DNA of 58,199 bases from Lysobacteraceae bacterium (GTDB taxonomy: Bacteria; Pseudomonadota; Gammaproteobacteria; Xanthomonadales; Ahniellaceae). Shown here piece after piece: positions 29,516-38,486 of this stretch; the stretch's first letter is position 1; each line of letters opens with the position of its first letter. The notes under the pieces are model-generated. The model made no database searches and had not been told where the DNA came from. It was given only the letters and a program-made list of their open reading frames with translations. The position numbers and the translations under genes were made by a program. The stretch covers positions 1-58,199 of the forward strand of contig JAJTHZ010000022.1 in assembly GCA_021299185.1 (NCBI GenBank), read 5' to 3'.

Positions 29516-29572
29516 GTGCATTCCTCAGAAACCTTGGGCGATGGCGAGCGACGACGACCCCGCGGCCGACGG

Positions 29573-31075
29573 TCAGCCACCCTGCTCCAGGCGCGCGATC
29601 ATCGGCGCGCGCGCGGCCATGATCAGGTGCGCGGCGCGCTCCTCGTCGATGCCCTCGATGTCCGTGATCTCGTCCGTCGCGAGGTCGGCGAGGTCCTCCA
29701 GCGTGCGCACGCCGCGTTCCGCCAGCGCGTAGGCCACGTGCTCGTCCATGCCCTCGAGGTCGAGCAGTTCCTGCGCCGGCTTGTTCTCGTCCAGCACCTC
29801 TTCCTCGGCGATCATCGCGGTCAGCAGCGAGTCGCGCGCGCGGGCGCGCAGCTCGGCCACCACGTCCTCGTCGAACTCCTCGACCGCGAGCAGCTCGGAT
29901 TCGGGCACGTAGGCGATCTCCTCGATCGAGGAGAAACCTTCCTGCACCAGGATCGAGGCGATCTCGGCGTCCACTTCCAGCTTGTCCTGGAACAGCTGGC
30001 GCGCGGCGTCCTGCTCGGCCTCGCTCTTGGCCTGCACGTCGGCCTGGGTCATCACGTTCAACTGCCAGCCGGTCAGCTTGCTGGCCAGGCGCACGTTCTG
30101 GCCGCCGCGGCCGATCGCCTTCGACAGTTCGGTCTCGGCGACCGCGATGTCCATCGAATGCTTGTCCTCGTCGACGATGATCGACTCGACCTGCGCCGGG
30201 GCCATCGCGTTGATCACGAACTGGGCCGGGTTGTCGTTCCACAGGATGATGTCGACGCGCTCGCCGTTGAGCTCGTTGGACACCGCCTGCACGCGCGAGC
30301 CGCGCATGCCGATGCATGCGCCGATCGGGTCGGTGCGGGTGTCGTTGGCCTTGACCGCGATCTTGGCGCGGTCGCCGGGGTCGCGCGCGGCGCCCATGAT
30401 GGTGACCAGGCCCTGGCCGACCTCGGGCACCTCGAGCTTGAACAGCTCCATCATGAACTCCGGCGCGGTGCGAGAGACGAACAGCTGCGGGCCGCGCGGT
30501 TCGTGCCGCACCTCGTGCAGGTAGCCGCGGATGCGGTCGCCCGGGCGCACGTTCTCGCGCGGGATCGCCTTCTCGCGCGGGATGTAGGCCTCGGCGTTGC
30601 CGCCGAGGTCGATGTAGACCGCGCCGCGCTCGACGCGCTTGACGATGCCGGTGACCAGGTCGCCGACCCGGTCCTTGTACGCATCGACCACCTGCGCGCG
30701 CTCGGCTTCGCGCACGCGCTGCACGATGACCTGCTTGGCGGCCTGGGCGGCGATGCGGCCGAACTCGGCGTTCTCGACCTGCTCCTCGAGGAAATCGCCG
30801 ACCTGCGCGTCCGCCTTGACGTCGACGGCGTCCATCAGCCGGATCTGGCGGTCCGGGGATTCCATCGCGATGTCGTCGGCCACGACCTCCCAGCGGCGGA
30901 AGGTCTCGTAGTCGCCGCTCTGGCGGTCGATCGAGACGCGCATCGCGACGTCGTCCGAATAGCGCTTCTTGGCCGCCGAGGCCAGCGCGGCCTCCATCGC
31001 CTCGAAGATCACTTCCTTCGGCACGCCCTTCTCGTTGGCGACCGCATCGACGACCAGCAGCATTTCTTTGCTCAT
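29573..31075 (-). CDS. nusA: Transcription termination/antitermination factor NusA
   Basis: RNA polymerase-binding elongation factor of 500 residues. It has an N-terminal RNAP-binding domain (SKEMLLVVDAVANEKGVP), an S1 domain with GAVYIDLGGNAEAYIPREK, then two KH domains (PIGACIGMRGSRVQAVSNEL, AIGRGGQNVRLASKLTGW). Two C-terminal acidic repeats end in MARLEQGG-type sequence (LLDLEGMDEHVAYAL, ITDIEGIDEERAAHLI). Those repeats are the gammaproteobacterial alpha-CTD/lambda N contact. It is preceded by rimP. NusA controls its own operon in E. coli through termination; the leader terminators upstream of rimP fit that. Confidence 0.97.
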   Translation of the reverse strand: MSKEMLLVVDAVANEKGVPKEVIFEAMEAALASAAKKRYSDDVAMRVSIDRQSGDYETFRRWEVVADDIAMESPDRQIRLMDAVDVKADAQVGDFLEEQVENAEFGRIAAQAAKQVIVQRVREAERAQVVDAYKDRVGDLVTGIVKRVERGAVYIDLGGNAEAYIPREKAIPRENVRPGDRIRGYLHEVRHEPRGPQLFVSRTAPEFMMELFKLEVPEVGQGLVTIMGAARDPGDRAKIAVKANDTRTDPIGACIGMRGSRVQAVSNELNGERVDIILWNDNPAQFVINAMAPAQVESIIVDEDKHSMDIAVAETELSKAIGRGGQNVRLASKLTGWQLNVMTQADVQAKSEAEQDAARQLFQDKLEVDAEIASILVQEGFSSIEEIAYVPESELLAVEEFDEDVVAELRARARDSLLTAMIAEEEVLDENKPAQELLDLEGMDEHVAYALAERGVRTLEDLADLATDEITDIEGIDEERAAHLIMAARAPMIARLEQGG

Positions 31076-31113
31076 CTTCCTGTGCTCCCGGGGCGCGCCT
31101 GCGCGCCGCGTTC

Positions 31114-31638
31114 TCAAGCCTTGTTGGGTTTCTTGCCGGCGGCGGGTTTCGCCCCGCCCTTGCCCGGCTTCTTCGGCTCGTAGGCCGAGAAATCGGGCAC
31201 CAGGTTCGCCTTGTGGACGTTGGACAGCGAAATCGACACCTCGACGCCGTCCTGCGCGATCACCACCGTGTCGCCTTCCACGCGCTGGATCGGTCCCTGG
31301 AACCGGCGCCGGCCGCCGATCGGCAGGCTGACCTGCACCTTGGCCGCCTGGCCGGCGAAGCGGGCGAAGTGCGCCGCGGTGAACAGGGGACGGTCGAAGC
31401 CGGGCGACGACACCTCGAGCTCGTAGCGGCCGGGGATCGGGTCCTCGACGTCGAGCAGGGCGGCGATCTCGCGGCTGGCCGACTCGCAGTCCTCGATGGT
31501 GACGATCCGCCCCGGCGCGTCGATGTACACGCGCACCAGGCTGTTGCCGCGCGACGGGCTGTACTCCACGCCGAGGCATTCCAGCCCCAGCGAGGACACG
31601 ACCGGTGCGAACAGGGTGGCGAGATCCTCGGCCTTCAA
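31114..31638 (-). CDS. rimP: Ribosome maturation factor RimP, probable TTG start
   Basis: 30S assembly factor, 174 residues from a TTG at 31638. Starting there gives MKAEDLATLFAPVVSSLGLE, which aligns with the usual beginning of the family. It continues ECLGVEYSPSRGNSLVRVYI, the diagnostic EDCESASREIAALLDVED and YELEVSSPGFDRPLF, and the C-terminal Sm-like domain. There is no ATG or GTG in this frame near that point until well upstream, and GGAA sits seven bases before the TTG. The tail PKKPGKGGAKPAAGKKPNKA is an added basic extension. First protein gene after tRNA-fMet. Confidence 0.9.
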   Translation of the reverse strand: MKAEDLATLFAPVVSSLGLECLGVEYSPSRGNSLVRVYIDAPGRIVTIEDCESASREIAALLDVEDPIPGRYELEVSSPGFDRPLFTAAHFARFAGQAAKVQVSLPIGGRRRFQGPIQRVEGDTVVIAQDGVEVSISLSNVHKANLVPDFSAYEPKKPGKGGAKPAAGKKPNKA

Positions 31639-31680
31639 GCGTTGATTCCGTGTCGAACTGCACCAGCAAATCGGTGCGCC

Positions 31681-31714
31681 AGAAAAGCAAAAAGGGCCAC
31701 GGCGCCCACGGCCC
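31681..31714 (-). terminator. Second leader terminator between tRNA-fMet and rimP
   Basis: Read leftward, GGGCC...GGCCC enclose an imperfect GC-rich hairpin followed by TTTTTGCTTTT. It lies about 45 bases before the rimP start. A long T tract in such GC-rich DNA is notable. It could act as an attenuator controlling entry into rimP-nusA. Confidence 0.55.
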
Positions 31715-31832
31715 AGGCCGCGAGCACGCGTCCCGGTCGCCGGCGCCACGACCCCGCGTGGGCTCCGACAATGTGGGCGGCGTGCTCCGCCGCCAGGAAC
31801 CGGCGCGCCCTTGCGGTCGCGTCCGGCGCCAA

Positions 31833-31858
31833 CGAAAAAGGCCCCTTGCGGAGCCTTT
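31833..31858 (-). terminator. First terminator after tRNA-fMet
   Basis: Read leftward it has stem AAGGCTCC/GGGGCCTT with one mismatch, loop GCAA, then TTTTTCG. It begins 13 bases past the CCA end of the tRNA. Confidence 0.75.
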
Positions 31859-31870
31859 CCCGACGAAACT

Positions 31871-31947
31871 TGGTAGCGGGGGCAGGATTTGAACCTGCGA
31901 CCTTCGGGTTATGAGCCCGACGAGCTGCCAGACTGCTCCACCCCGCA
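31871..31947 (-). tRNA. Initiator tRNA-fMet (anticodon CAT)
   Basis: A 77-base cloverleaf read leftward, with encoded CCA at its end. The anticodon loop is CTCATAA in the stem TCGGG/CCCGA, giving the three G-C pairs typical of initiators. Positions 1 and 72 are T and T, so the first acceptor pair is open, the second initiator hallmark. It stands between the nuo operon and rimP. Confidence 0.96.
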
Positions 31948-31960
31948 TCAGGCGTCGCGC

Positions 31961-31989
31961 ATTCTAGCCACCCCCCGCGGATGGCGCAA
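31961..31989 (-). promoter_or_regulatory. Promoter of tRNA-fMet / rimP-nusA transcription unit
   Basis: Read leftward, TTGCGC (31989-31984) and TAGAAT (31966-31961) are exactly 17 bases apart, with the tRNA start 14 bases after the -10. The -35 begins only 22 bases after the nuoN stop, and there is no terminator in between. Confidence 0.75.
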
Positions 31990-32010
31990 GCCGCGCGACC
32001 TCGATGCGGT

Positions 32011-33450
32011 TCAGGAAGGGACCACGGCCAGGCACCACGCCCACAGCGGCCCGCTGGCGATGCCGAGGCCGAGCAGCAGCAGGCTGTTGGCCGACAGCAC
32101 GAAACGGAACGGCACGTCGGCCGGCACCACCAGCGGATCGGGGCTGGCCGGCGGATCGAAGTACATCACCTTGATCACGCGCAAGTAGTAGAACGAGCCG
32201 ATTACCGCGAACACGCCGCCGGCGATCGCCAGCCACAGGAACTCCGGCACCGCGGCCTGCAGCACCGCCAGCTTGGCGATGAAGCCGACCCAGATCGGCA
32301 CGCCCGCCAGCGAGGCCATCACCATCAGCATCATGCCGGCGTACCAGCCATTGCGCTGGTTCAGCCCCTTGAAGTCGTCGATCTCCTCCGCCTCGAAGTC
32401 GGCGCGCGAGAGCAGCACGATCATGCCGAACGCGGCGGCGGTGGTGATGGCATAGGTCAGCGCGTAGAACATCGCGGCCGCATAGCCCTCCTTGGTGCCG
32501 GCCAGCAGGCCGAGCAGCAGGAAGCCGACGTGTGAGATCGTCGAGTAGGCCAGCATGCGCTTGAGGTTGGTCTGCGCGATCGCGACCAGGTTGCCGATCG
32601 CCAACGACAGCAGCGCCAGCACGGCCAGCATGCCCTGCCAGTCGCTGGCGAGGCTGGCGAGCCCGCCCTCCAGCAGGCGCCACGCCATGCCGAAGGCGGC
32701 GATCTTCGGCGCGCTGGCGATGAACAGGGTCACCGCGGTGGGCGAGCCCTGGTACACGTCCGGCAGCCACATGTGGAACGGCGCCGCGCCGAACTTGAAC
32801 GCGAGCCCGACCACCACGAACACCAGGCCGAACAGCAGCAGCATGCGCTGGTCGTGGCGCGCGATCTCCGCCGCGCCGTGGATGCGCGACAGGTCGAGCG
32901 TGCCGGTCGCCCCGTACAGCATCGACATGCCGTACAGCAGCATGCCCGAGGCGAGCGCCCCCAGCACGAAGTACTTCATCGCCGACTCCGACGACTGCGG
33001 CGAATCCCGGTTCAGCGCGACCAGCGCGTACGACGACAGCGCCAGCAGCGCGAGCCCGAGGTAGATCATGATCAGGTTGCCGGCCGAGACCATCAGCATC
33101 ATGCCGAGCACGCCGGTCAGGCACAGCACGTAGAACTCGCCCTGGAACAGCCCGCGCGGCTTGAGGTAGGGCTTGGCGTACACGAACACCGCGATCGCCG
33201 TGACCAGGATGCCGAGCTTGAGCAGGTCGGCGAAGCCGTCGCGGATGAACATGCCGCCGAAGGCCTGTTGCGCCTCCGGGTGCGGGCGGGCGGTCAGGAT
33301 CGCGGTCAGGACCAGGATCACGATGGCGAGGAAATGGGTCAGGCCGCGGCGCTGCTGCGACACGAACAGGTCGACGATCAGCAGCAGCAGGGTGGCGCCG
33401 AGCAGGAAGGTCTCGGGCACCAGCGGCAGGAGTTCGTTCCAGGTGAGCAT
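32011..33450 (-). CDS. nuoN: NADH-quinone oxidoreductase subunit N
   Basis: Antiporter-like proton-pumping subunit of complex I, 479 residues, about 13-14 membrane helices. The characteristic half-channel helices are present: GLAFKFGAAPFHMWLPDVYQ (Lys and Trp-Leu-Pro-Asp) around residues 218-237, KRMLAYSTISHVGFLL, and the conserved amphipathic core. Last gene of the 14-gene operon. Followed after 21 bases by the tRNA-fMet promoter. Confidence 0.97.
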   Translation of the reverse strand: MLTWNELLPLVPETFLLGATLLLLIVDLFVSQQRRGLTHFLAIVILVLTAILTARPHPEAQQAFGGMFIRDGFADLLKLGILVTAIAVFVYAKPYLKPRGLFQGEFYVLCLTGVLGMMLMVSAGNLIMIYLGLALLALSSYALVALNRDSPQSSESAMKYFVLGALASGMLLYGMSMLYGATGTLDLSRIHGAAEIARHDQRMLLLFGLVFVVVGLAFKFGAAPFHMWLPDVYQGSPTAVTLFIASAPKIAAFGMAWRLLEGGLASLASDWQGMLAVLALLSLAIGNLVAIAQTNLKRMLAYSTISHVGFLLLGLLAGTKEGYAAAMFYALTYAITTAAAFGMIVLLSRADFEAEEIDDFKGLNQRNGWYAGMMLMVMASLAGVPIWVGFIAKLAVLQAAVPEFLWLAIAGGVFAVIGSFYYLRVIKVMYFDPPASPDPLVVPADVPFRFVLSANSLLLLGLGIASGPLWAWCLAVVPS

Positions 33451-33462
33451 GTCGTGTGCGCC

Positions 33463-34974
33463 TCAGGCCTTGCTCGCGAGCAGCTGCTGCGCCAGCTGCG
33501 CGATCGAGGCGTCCATCAGTTCGACCAGCGGGGCCGGCCAGATGCCCAGTGCCAGCACCGCCAGCGCGAACGCGCCCAGCACCACGGCCTCGCGGGCGTC
33601 GATGTCCTTCAACTGCGCGACGTGGTCGTTGGCGACCGCACCGAACAGCACGCGCTTGACCAGCCACAGCGTGTAGGCCGCGCCGACCACCAGGGTGACG
33701 CCGGCGCCGATCGCGAGCCAGGGGTTCGCCTGGAAACTGGCCAGGATGACCATGAACTCGCCGACGAAGCCGCTGGTGCCCGGCAGGCCGGAGTTGGCCA
33801 TCGCGAACAGCACGAACAGCGCGGCGAACCACGGCATCGTGTTCGCCACGCCGCCGTAGTCGGCGATCATGCGGCTGTGCATGCGCTCGTAAAGCACGCC
33901 GACGCAGGAGAACATCGCGCCCGACACGAAGCCGTGCGAGATCATCTGCACCATCGCGCCCTGCAGGCCGAGCTGCGCGGCATCCATGTTGCCCTGCTCG
34001 CGCACCAGCGACAGCGAGATGAAGGCGCCGAGGGTGACGAAGCCCATGTGCGAGATCGACGAATAGGCGATCAGCTTCTTCATGTCCTCCTGCACGAGGG
34101 CAACGAATCCGACGTAGATCACCGCCACCAGCGACAGCGCGATCACCAGCCAGGCGAACTCGTGCGAGGCATCGGGCGTGACCGGCAGGTTGAAGCGCAG
34201 GAAGCCGTAGCCGCCGATCTTGAGCATGATCGCGGCCAGGATCACCGATCCGCCGGTCGGCGCCTCGACGTGGGCGTCCGGCAGCCAGGTGTGCACCGGC
34301 CACATCGGCACCTTCACCGCGAACGCGAGCAGGAAGGCGAAGAACAGCCACATCTGCTCGGTGGCCGTCAGCGGCAGCGCGGCGAGGTCGGACAGCGCCC
34401 ACGAGCCGCCCTTCAGGTACAGGTAGATCAGCCCGACCAGCATGAAGATCGAGCCGAAGAAGGTATAGATGAAGAACTTGATCGTCGCGTACACGCGGCG
34501 CGGACCGCCCCAGATGCCGATGATGATGAACATCGGGATCAGCATCGCCTCGAAGAACACGTAGAACAGCAGCGCGTCCATCGCGCAGAACACGCCGACC
34601 ATCAGGCCCTCGAGCACGAGGAACGACGCGACGTACTGGTGCACGCGGTCCTCGATCGCCTGCCAGGCGCCGAGCAGGACCAGCACGGTGCAGAACGTGG
34701 TCAGCACGATCAGCGCCACCGAGATGCCGTCTGCGCCCAGGTGGTACCAGGAGCCGATCGCGGGGATCCACGCGTGGCGCTCCACGAACTGCATGGCGGC
34801 GCTGGACGCATCGAAACCGGTGTACAGCGGCAGGCTGAGCAGGAAGGTCGCGATCGCCACCGCCAGGCCGATCACGCGCGCCTGCTGCGGCCGCGACTCG
34901 CCGGTGGCGAGCACCGCGATGCCGCCGACGATCGGCAGCCACACCAGCAGGGAAAGCAGGGGCCAGGTTTCCAT
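33463..34974 (-). CDS. nuoM: NADH-quinone oxidoreductase subunit M
   Basis: Second antiporter-like proton-pumping subunit, 503 residues, about 14 helices. Seen: VKVPMWPVHTWLPDAHVEAP near 236-255 with the pumping Lys and the HTWLPDAH motif, and KKLIAYSSISHMGFVTLGAF, where the second set of channel residues lies. It is 12 bases upstream of nuoN. The Glu near residue 144 used in E. coli proton transfer was not checked by alignment. Confidence 0.97.
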   Translation of the reverse strand: METWPLLSLLVWLPIVGGIAVLATGESRPQQARVIGLAVAIATFLLSLPLYTGFDASSAAMQFVERHAWIPAIGSWYHLGADGISVALIVLTTFCTVLVLLGAWQAIEDRVHQYVASFLVLEGLMVGVFCAMDALLFYVFFEAMLIPMFIIIGIWGGPRRVYATIKFFIYTFFGSIFMLVGLIYLYLKGGSWALSDLAALPLTATEQMWLFFAFLLAFAVKVPMWPVHTWLPDAHVEAPTGGSVILAAIMLKIGGYGFLRFNLPVTPDASHEFAWLVIALSLVAVIYVGFVALVQEDMKKLIAYSSISHMGFVTLGAFISLSLVREQGNMDAAQLGLQGAMVQMISHGFVSGAMFSCVGVLYERMHSRMIADYGGVANTMPWFAALFVLFAMANSGLPGTSGFVGEFMVILASFQANPWLAIGAGVTLVVGAAYTLWLVKRVLFGAVANDHVAQLKDIDAREAVVLGAFALAVLALGIWPAPLVELMDASIAQLAQQLLASKA

Positions 34975-35006
34975 CGGCTCGGGGCTCTTGTTCTAGTTCT
35001 TGTCGT

Positions 35007-37055
35007 TCAGCGCGACCACAGGAAGGCGCCCAACAGCGCGATCAGGCCGAGGATCATGGCGAAGGCGTAGTGGTAGAGGTAGCCGGACTGCAGCCAGCGC
35101 AGCACGCCGGCCAGACGCGCGACCACCGCCGCCGAGCCGTTGACCAGGCCGTCGTCGATCACCGCCACGTCGCCACCCTTCCACAGGCCGCGGCCGAGCA
35201 GCAGGCTGCCGCGCGCGAAGACCGCCTGGTAGGCCTCGTCGAACCAGTACTTCTTCTCCAGCATCGTCACCAGCGGCCGCAGCGCGGCGGCGAAGCGCGA
35301 CGGCAGATCCGGGCGCAGCAGGTAGAGGACGGTCGCTGCCGCGAAGCCCGCGAAGGCCAGCCAGAACGCGGGCGTCTGGAATCCGTGCAGCGCGAAGGCG
35401 GTGGGCCCGTGGAACTCCGCCCCGAGGCGTGCGATCACGTCGCGCGCCGGGTCGACCACGATGGCGCCGGCGAACCAGTCGCCGAACAGCATGGGCTGGA
35501 TCGCGAACCAGCCGAGCACCACCGAGGGGATGGCGAGCAGCACCAGCGGCAGCGTGACCACCCAGGGCGTCTCGTGCGGCGGATGCGCGAGGTGGCCCGG
35601 CTCGTGGTGGCCGTGCGCATCGTCGTGGTCGTCGTGGGCATCGCCGTGGTGGTCGCCGTCGTGGTGCGACTCGACCACGAAGCGCTCCTTGCCGTGGAAC
35701 GCGAGGTAGAGCAGGCGGAAACTGTAGAACGCGGTCACGAACACGCCGAGCAGCACCGCCCACATCGCGTACTGCTGCACCCAGCCACCGTGGTGCGCGG
35801 CTTCCTTCACCGCCTCGATGATCGCGTCCTTGGAGTAGAACCCGGAGAAGAACGGCGTGCCCACCAGGGCCAGGGTGCCGATCCAGGCGGTGGCGAAGGT
35901 GATCGGCATGTACTTGCGCAGGCCGCCCATGCGGCGCATGTCCTGCTCGTGGTGCATGGCGATGATGACCGAGCCCGCGCCGAGGAACAGCAGCGCCTTG
36001 AAGAACGCGTGTGTCATCAGATGGAACACCGCGACCGAGTAGGCCGACACGCCCAGCGCCACCGTCATGTAACCCAGCTGGCTGAGCGTCGAATAGGCGA
36101 CCACGCGCTTGATGTCGTTCTGGATGATGCCCAGAAAGCCCATGAACAGCGCGGTGGTGGCGCCGATGAACAGCACGAACGCCAGCGCCGTGGCCGAGAG
36201 TTCGAACAGCGGCGACATGCGCGAGACCATGAAGATGCCGGCGGTGACCATGGTCGCGGCATGGATCAGCGCCGAGATCGGCGTCGGGCCTTCCATGGAG
36301 TCCGGCAGCCAGACGTGCAGCGGCACCTGCGCGGACTTGCCCATCGCGCCGATGAACAGGCAGATGCAGACGAAGGTCGCCGCGTCCCAGGGCACGCCCG
36401 GGAACAGTTCGATCGTCTTGCCCTGCAACTGGTCCGCGTTGGCGAAGGCGGTGGCGTAGTCGAGGGTGCCGAGCCAGTACAGCACGCCGGCGATGCCCAG
36501 CAGGAAGCCAAAATCGCCCACCCGGTTGACCAGGAAGGCCTTGAGGTTGGCGAAGATCGCCGTCGGCCGCTTGTACCAGAAGCCGATCAGCAGGTAGGAC
36601 ACCAGGCCCACCGCTTCCCAGCCGAAGAACAACTGCAGGAAGTTGTTGCTCATGACCAGCATGAGCATCGAGAACGTGAACAGCGAGATGTAGCTGAAGA
36701 AGCGCTGGTAGCCCGGGTCGTCGGCCATGTAGCCGATGGTGTAGATGTGCACCAGCAGCGACACGAAGGTGACCACCACCATCATGGTCGCGGTCAGGCG
36801 ATCGACCAGGAAACCGACGTGCGCCGAGTAGCCGCCGATCTCGAAGAACGTGTAGATGTTCTGGTTGAATGCCGGCACGCCGTCGAAGGCGAGCTGCTTG
36901 AGCACGTAGACCGACAGTACGCAGGAGACCGCGACACCGAGGATCGTCGCCCAGTGCGCACCGGCGCGGCCGACCTGGCGGCCGAACAGGCCGGCGATGG
37001 CGGCGCCGACCAGCGGCGCCAGCGCGATGGCGAGCAGGATGTTCTTCGACAGCAC
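35007..37055 (-). CDS. nuoL: NADH-quinone oxidoreductase subunit L
   Basis: Distal antiporter-like subunit with the long lateral helix, 682 residues. Core motifs: GKSAQVPLHVWLPDSMEGPT near 234-253, KRVVAYSTLSQLGYMTVALG, and HAFFKALLFLGAGSVI with its Lys. Between two late helices sits an exceptionally His/Asp-rich loop (VESHHDGDHHGDAHDDHDD and onward, about residues 451-490, roughly a dozen His), longer and more His-rich than in E. coli. The start is GTG at 37055, five bases after the nuoK stop. The C-terminus ends in the transverse-helix anchor FAMILGLIALLGAFLWSR. Confidence 0.96.
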   Translation of the reverse strand: MLSKNILLAIALAPLVGAAIAGLFGRQVGRAGAHWATILGVAVSCVLSVYVLKQLAFDGVPAFNQNIYTFFEIGGYSAHVGFLVDRLTATMMVVVTFVSLLVHIYTIGYMADDPGYQRFFSYISLFTFSMLMLVMSNNFLQLFFGWEAVGLVSYLLIGFWYKRPTAIFANLKAFLVNRVGDFGFLLGIAGVLYWLGTLDYATAFANADQLQGKTIELFPGVPWDAATFVCICLFIGAMGKSAQVPLHVWLPDSMEGPTPISALIHAATMVTAGIFMVSRMSPLFELSATALAFVLFIGATTALFMGFLGIIQNDIKRVVAYSTLSQLGYMTVALGVSAYSVAVFHLMTHAFFKALLFLGAGSVIIAMHHEQDMRRMGGLRKYMPITFATAWIGTLALVGTPFFSGFYSKDAIIEAVKEAAHHGGWVQQYAMWAVLLGVFVTAFYSFRLLYLAFHGKERFVVESHHDGDHHGDAHDDHDDAHGHHEPGHLAHPPHETPWVVTLPLVLLAIPSVVLGWFAIQPMLFGDWFAGAIVVDPARDVIARLGAEFHGPTAFALHGFQTPAFWLAFAGFAAATVLYLLRPDLPSRFAAALRPLVTMLEKKYWFDEAYQAVFARGSLLLGRGLWKGGDVAVIDDGLVNGSAAVVARLAGVLRWLQSGYLYHYAFAMILGLIALLGAFLWSR

Positions 37056-37059
37056 TGCC

Positions 37060-37365
37060 CTACCCCTTCAGACTATCGAGTTCGGCGACGTTGATCGTGC
37101 TCCGGTTGCGGAACAGCACGACCAGGATCGCCAGGCCGATCGCGGACTCCGCGGCGGCCACGGTGAGGATGAAGAACACGAACACCTGGCCGTGCACGTC
37201 GCCGAGGAAATGCGAGAAGGCCACGAAGTTCATGTTGACCGCGAGCAGCATCAACTCGATCGCCATCAGCAGCACGATGACGTTCTTGCGGTTGATGAAG
37301 ATGCCGGCGACGCTGATGCAGAACAGCACCGCGCCGAGGCCCAGGAAGTGCGCGAGCGTGATCAC
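37060..37365 (-). CDS. nuoK: NADH-quinone oxidoreductase subunit K
   Basis: Small Mrp-like membrane subunit of 101 residues, the usual size, with three helices. The conserved membrane Glu residues lie in [12 protein letters not shown] and [11 protein letters not shown]. Starts GTG at 37365, overlapping the nuoJ stop by GTGA, and ends [12 protein letters not shown]. Confidence 0.96.
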   Translation of the reverse strand: MITLAHFLGLGAVLFCISVAGIFINRKNVIVLLMAIELMLLAVNMNFVAFSHFLGDVHGQVFVFFILTVAAAESAIGLAILVVLFRNRSTINVAELDSLKG

Positions 37366-37979
37366 TTGCCCGCCTCCTTGCCCTCGGTGGCGACCTTCAC
37401 CACGCGCAGCCGATCCTCCTTGCGCACCAGCACCTGGCGCGAGGGGTCCTGGTGGCGCACGCCCGGTCGACGCCGCAGGGTCAGCGCGATCGCGGCCACG
37501 ATGGCGACGGTCAGGATCACCGCCGCGACCTCGAACGGCAGGATGTAGTCGGTGAACAGCGCCCGGCCCAGCCACTCGGTGTTGCCGACCCCGGCCAGGG
37601 TGGCGCCGTCGCTCTCCGGCGCCGGCACTTGCAGCATCGCGTTCCAGCCGATCAGGGCCAGCATCTGCGCCAGCATGATGCCGGCCACGACCGCCGCCAC
37701 CGGCAGGTAGCGCGCGAAGCCTTCGCGCAGCGAATCGGTCTTGATGTCGAGCATCATCACCACGAACAGGAACAGCACCATCACCGCGCCGACGTAGACC
37801 AGCACCAGCACGATGGCGAGGAACTCCGCGCGCAGCAGCAGCCACAGGCAGGCGCAGGAGAAGAACGTCAGCACCAGCAGCAGCGCGGCGTGCACGGTGT
37901 TCTTCACCGTGATCACGCCCAGCGCGGCGCCAACCGTGACGGCGGCGAAGGCGTAGAACAGGGCCAGTTCGGTCGTCAT
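37362..37979 (-). CDS. nuoJ: NADH-quinone oxidoreductase subunit J
   Basis: Membrane subunit of 205 residues with five helices. The segment [20 protein letters not shown] is the family signature in helix 3, which carries the pi-bulge in known complex I structures. The C-terminal cytoplasmic tail is Arg-rich ([20 protein letters not shown]). Seven bases separate it from nuoI. Confidence 0.96.
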   Translation of the reverse strand: MTTELALFYAFAAVTVGAALGVITVKNTVHAALLLVLTFFSCACLWLLLRAEFLAIVLVLVYVGAVMVLFLFVVMMLDIKTDSLREGFARYLPVAAVVAGIMLAQMLALIGWNAMLQVPAPESDGATLAGVGNTEWLGRALFTDYILPFEVAAVILTVAIVAAIALTLRRRPGVRHQDPSRQVLVRKEDRLRVVKVATEGKEAGK

Positions 37980-37986
37980 GGCGGGC

Positions 37987-38475
37987 TCAGCGGAACGCCG
38001 CGTCCTGGGCGCGGGCGGCGGCGATCGCGGATTCGAAGCGGTCGCCGATCGCGAGCAACTGCGGCTTGGTGACCACGTTCTCGCCGCGCGCCTCGAAGTG
38101 GTACTCGTGGATGTTGGTTTCCACGATCGAATCGACCGGGCAGGATTCCTCGCAGAAGCCGCAGAAGATGCACTTGAACAGGTCGATGTCGTAGCGCGTG
38201 GTGCGGCGCGTGCCGTCGGCGCGCTGCTCGGAGTCGATGGTGATCGCCAGCGCGGGGCACACGGCCTCGCACAGCTTGCAGGCGATGCAGCGTTCCTCCC
38301 CGTTCGGATAGCGGCGCAGCGCGTGCAGGCCGCGGAAGCGGTTCGACTGCGGCGTCTTCTCGAACGGGTATGCCAGCGTGTACTTGGGGCGCACGAAATA
38401 GCGGCCGGTCAGGGCGAGGCCCTTGACCAGTTCCACCAGCATGAGGCTCTTGAGGTAATTGACGATGCGGTTCAT
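37987..38475 (-). CDS. nuoI: NADH-quinone oxidoreductase subunit I (2 x [4Fe-4S])
   Basis: Ferredoxin-like subunit of 162 residues that holds clusters N6a and N6b between the peripheral and membrane arms. Two full CxxCxxCxxxC(P) motifs: [12 protein letters not shown] near 60-71 and [12 protein letters not shown] near 99-110. An N-terminal amphipathic helix precedes them. 11 bases separate it from nuoH. Confidence 0.97.
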   Translation of the reverse strand: MNRIVNYLKSLMLVELVKGLALTGRYFVRPKYTLAYPFEKTPQSNRFRGLHALRRYPNGEERCIACKLCEAVCPALAITIDSEQRADGTRRTTRYDIDLFKCIFCGFCEESCPVDSIVETNIHEYHFEARGENVVTKPQLLAIGDRFESAIAAARAQDAAFR

Positions 38476-38486
38476 GGACGAGGGCC

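Noticed and set aside
26096-31183. A 1,695-codon rightward open frame antisense to infB, nusA and rimP
   Set aside because: Same high-GC artefact; the opposite strand encodes conserved, essential genes along its whole length.
31635-31832. A 65-codon leftward frame with a hydrophobic stretch between tRNA-fMet and rimP
   Set aside because: It overlaps the second leader terminator and the rimP start region and has no ribosome site or family.
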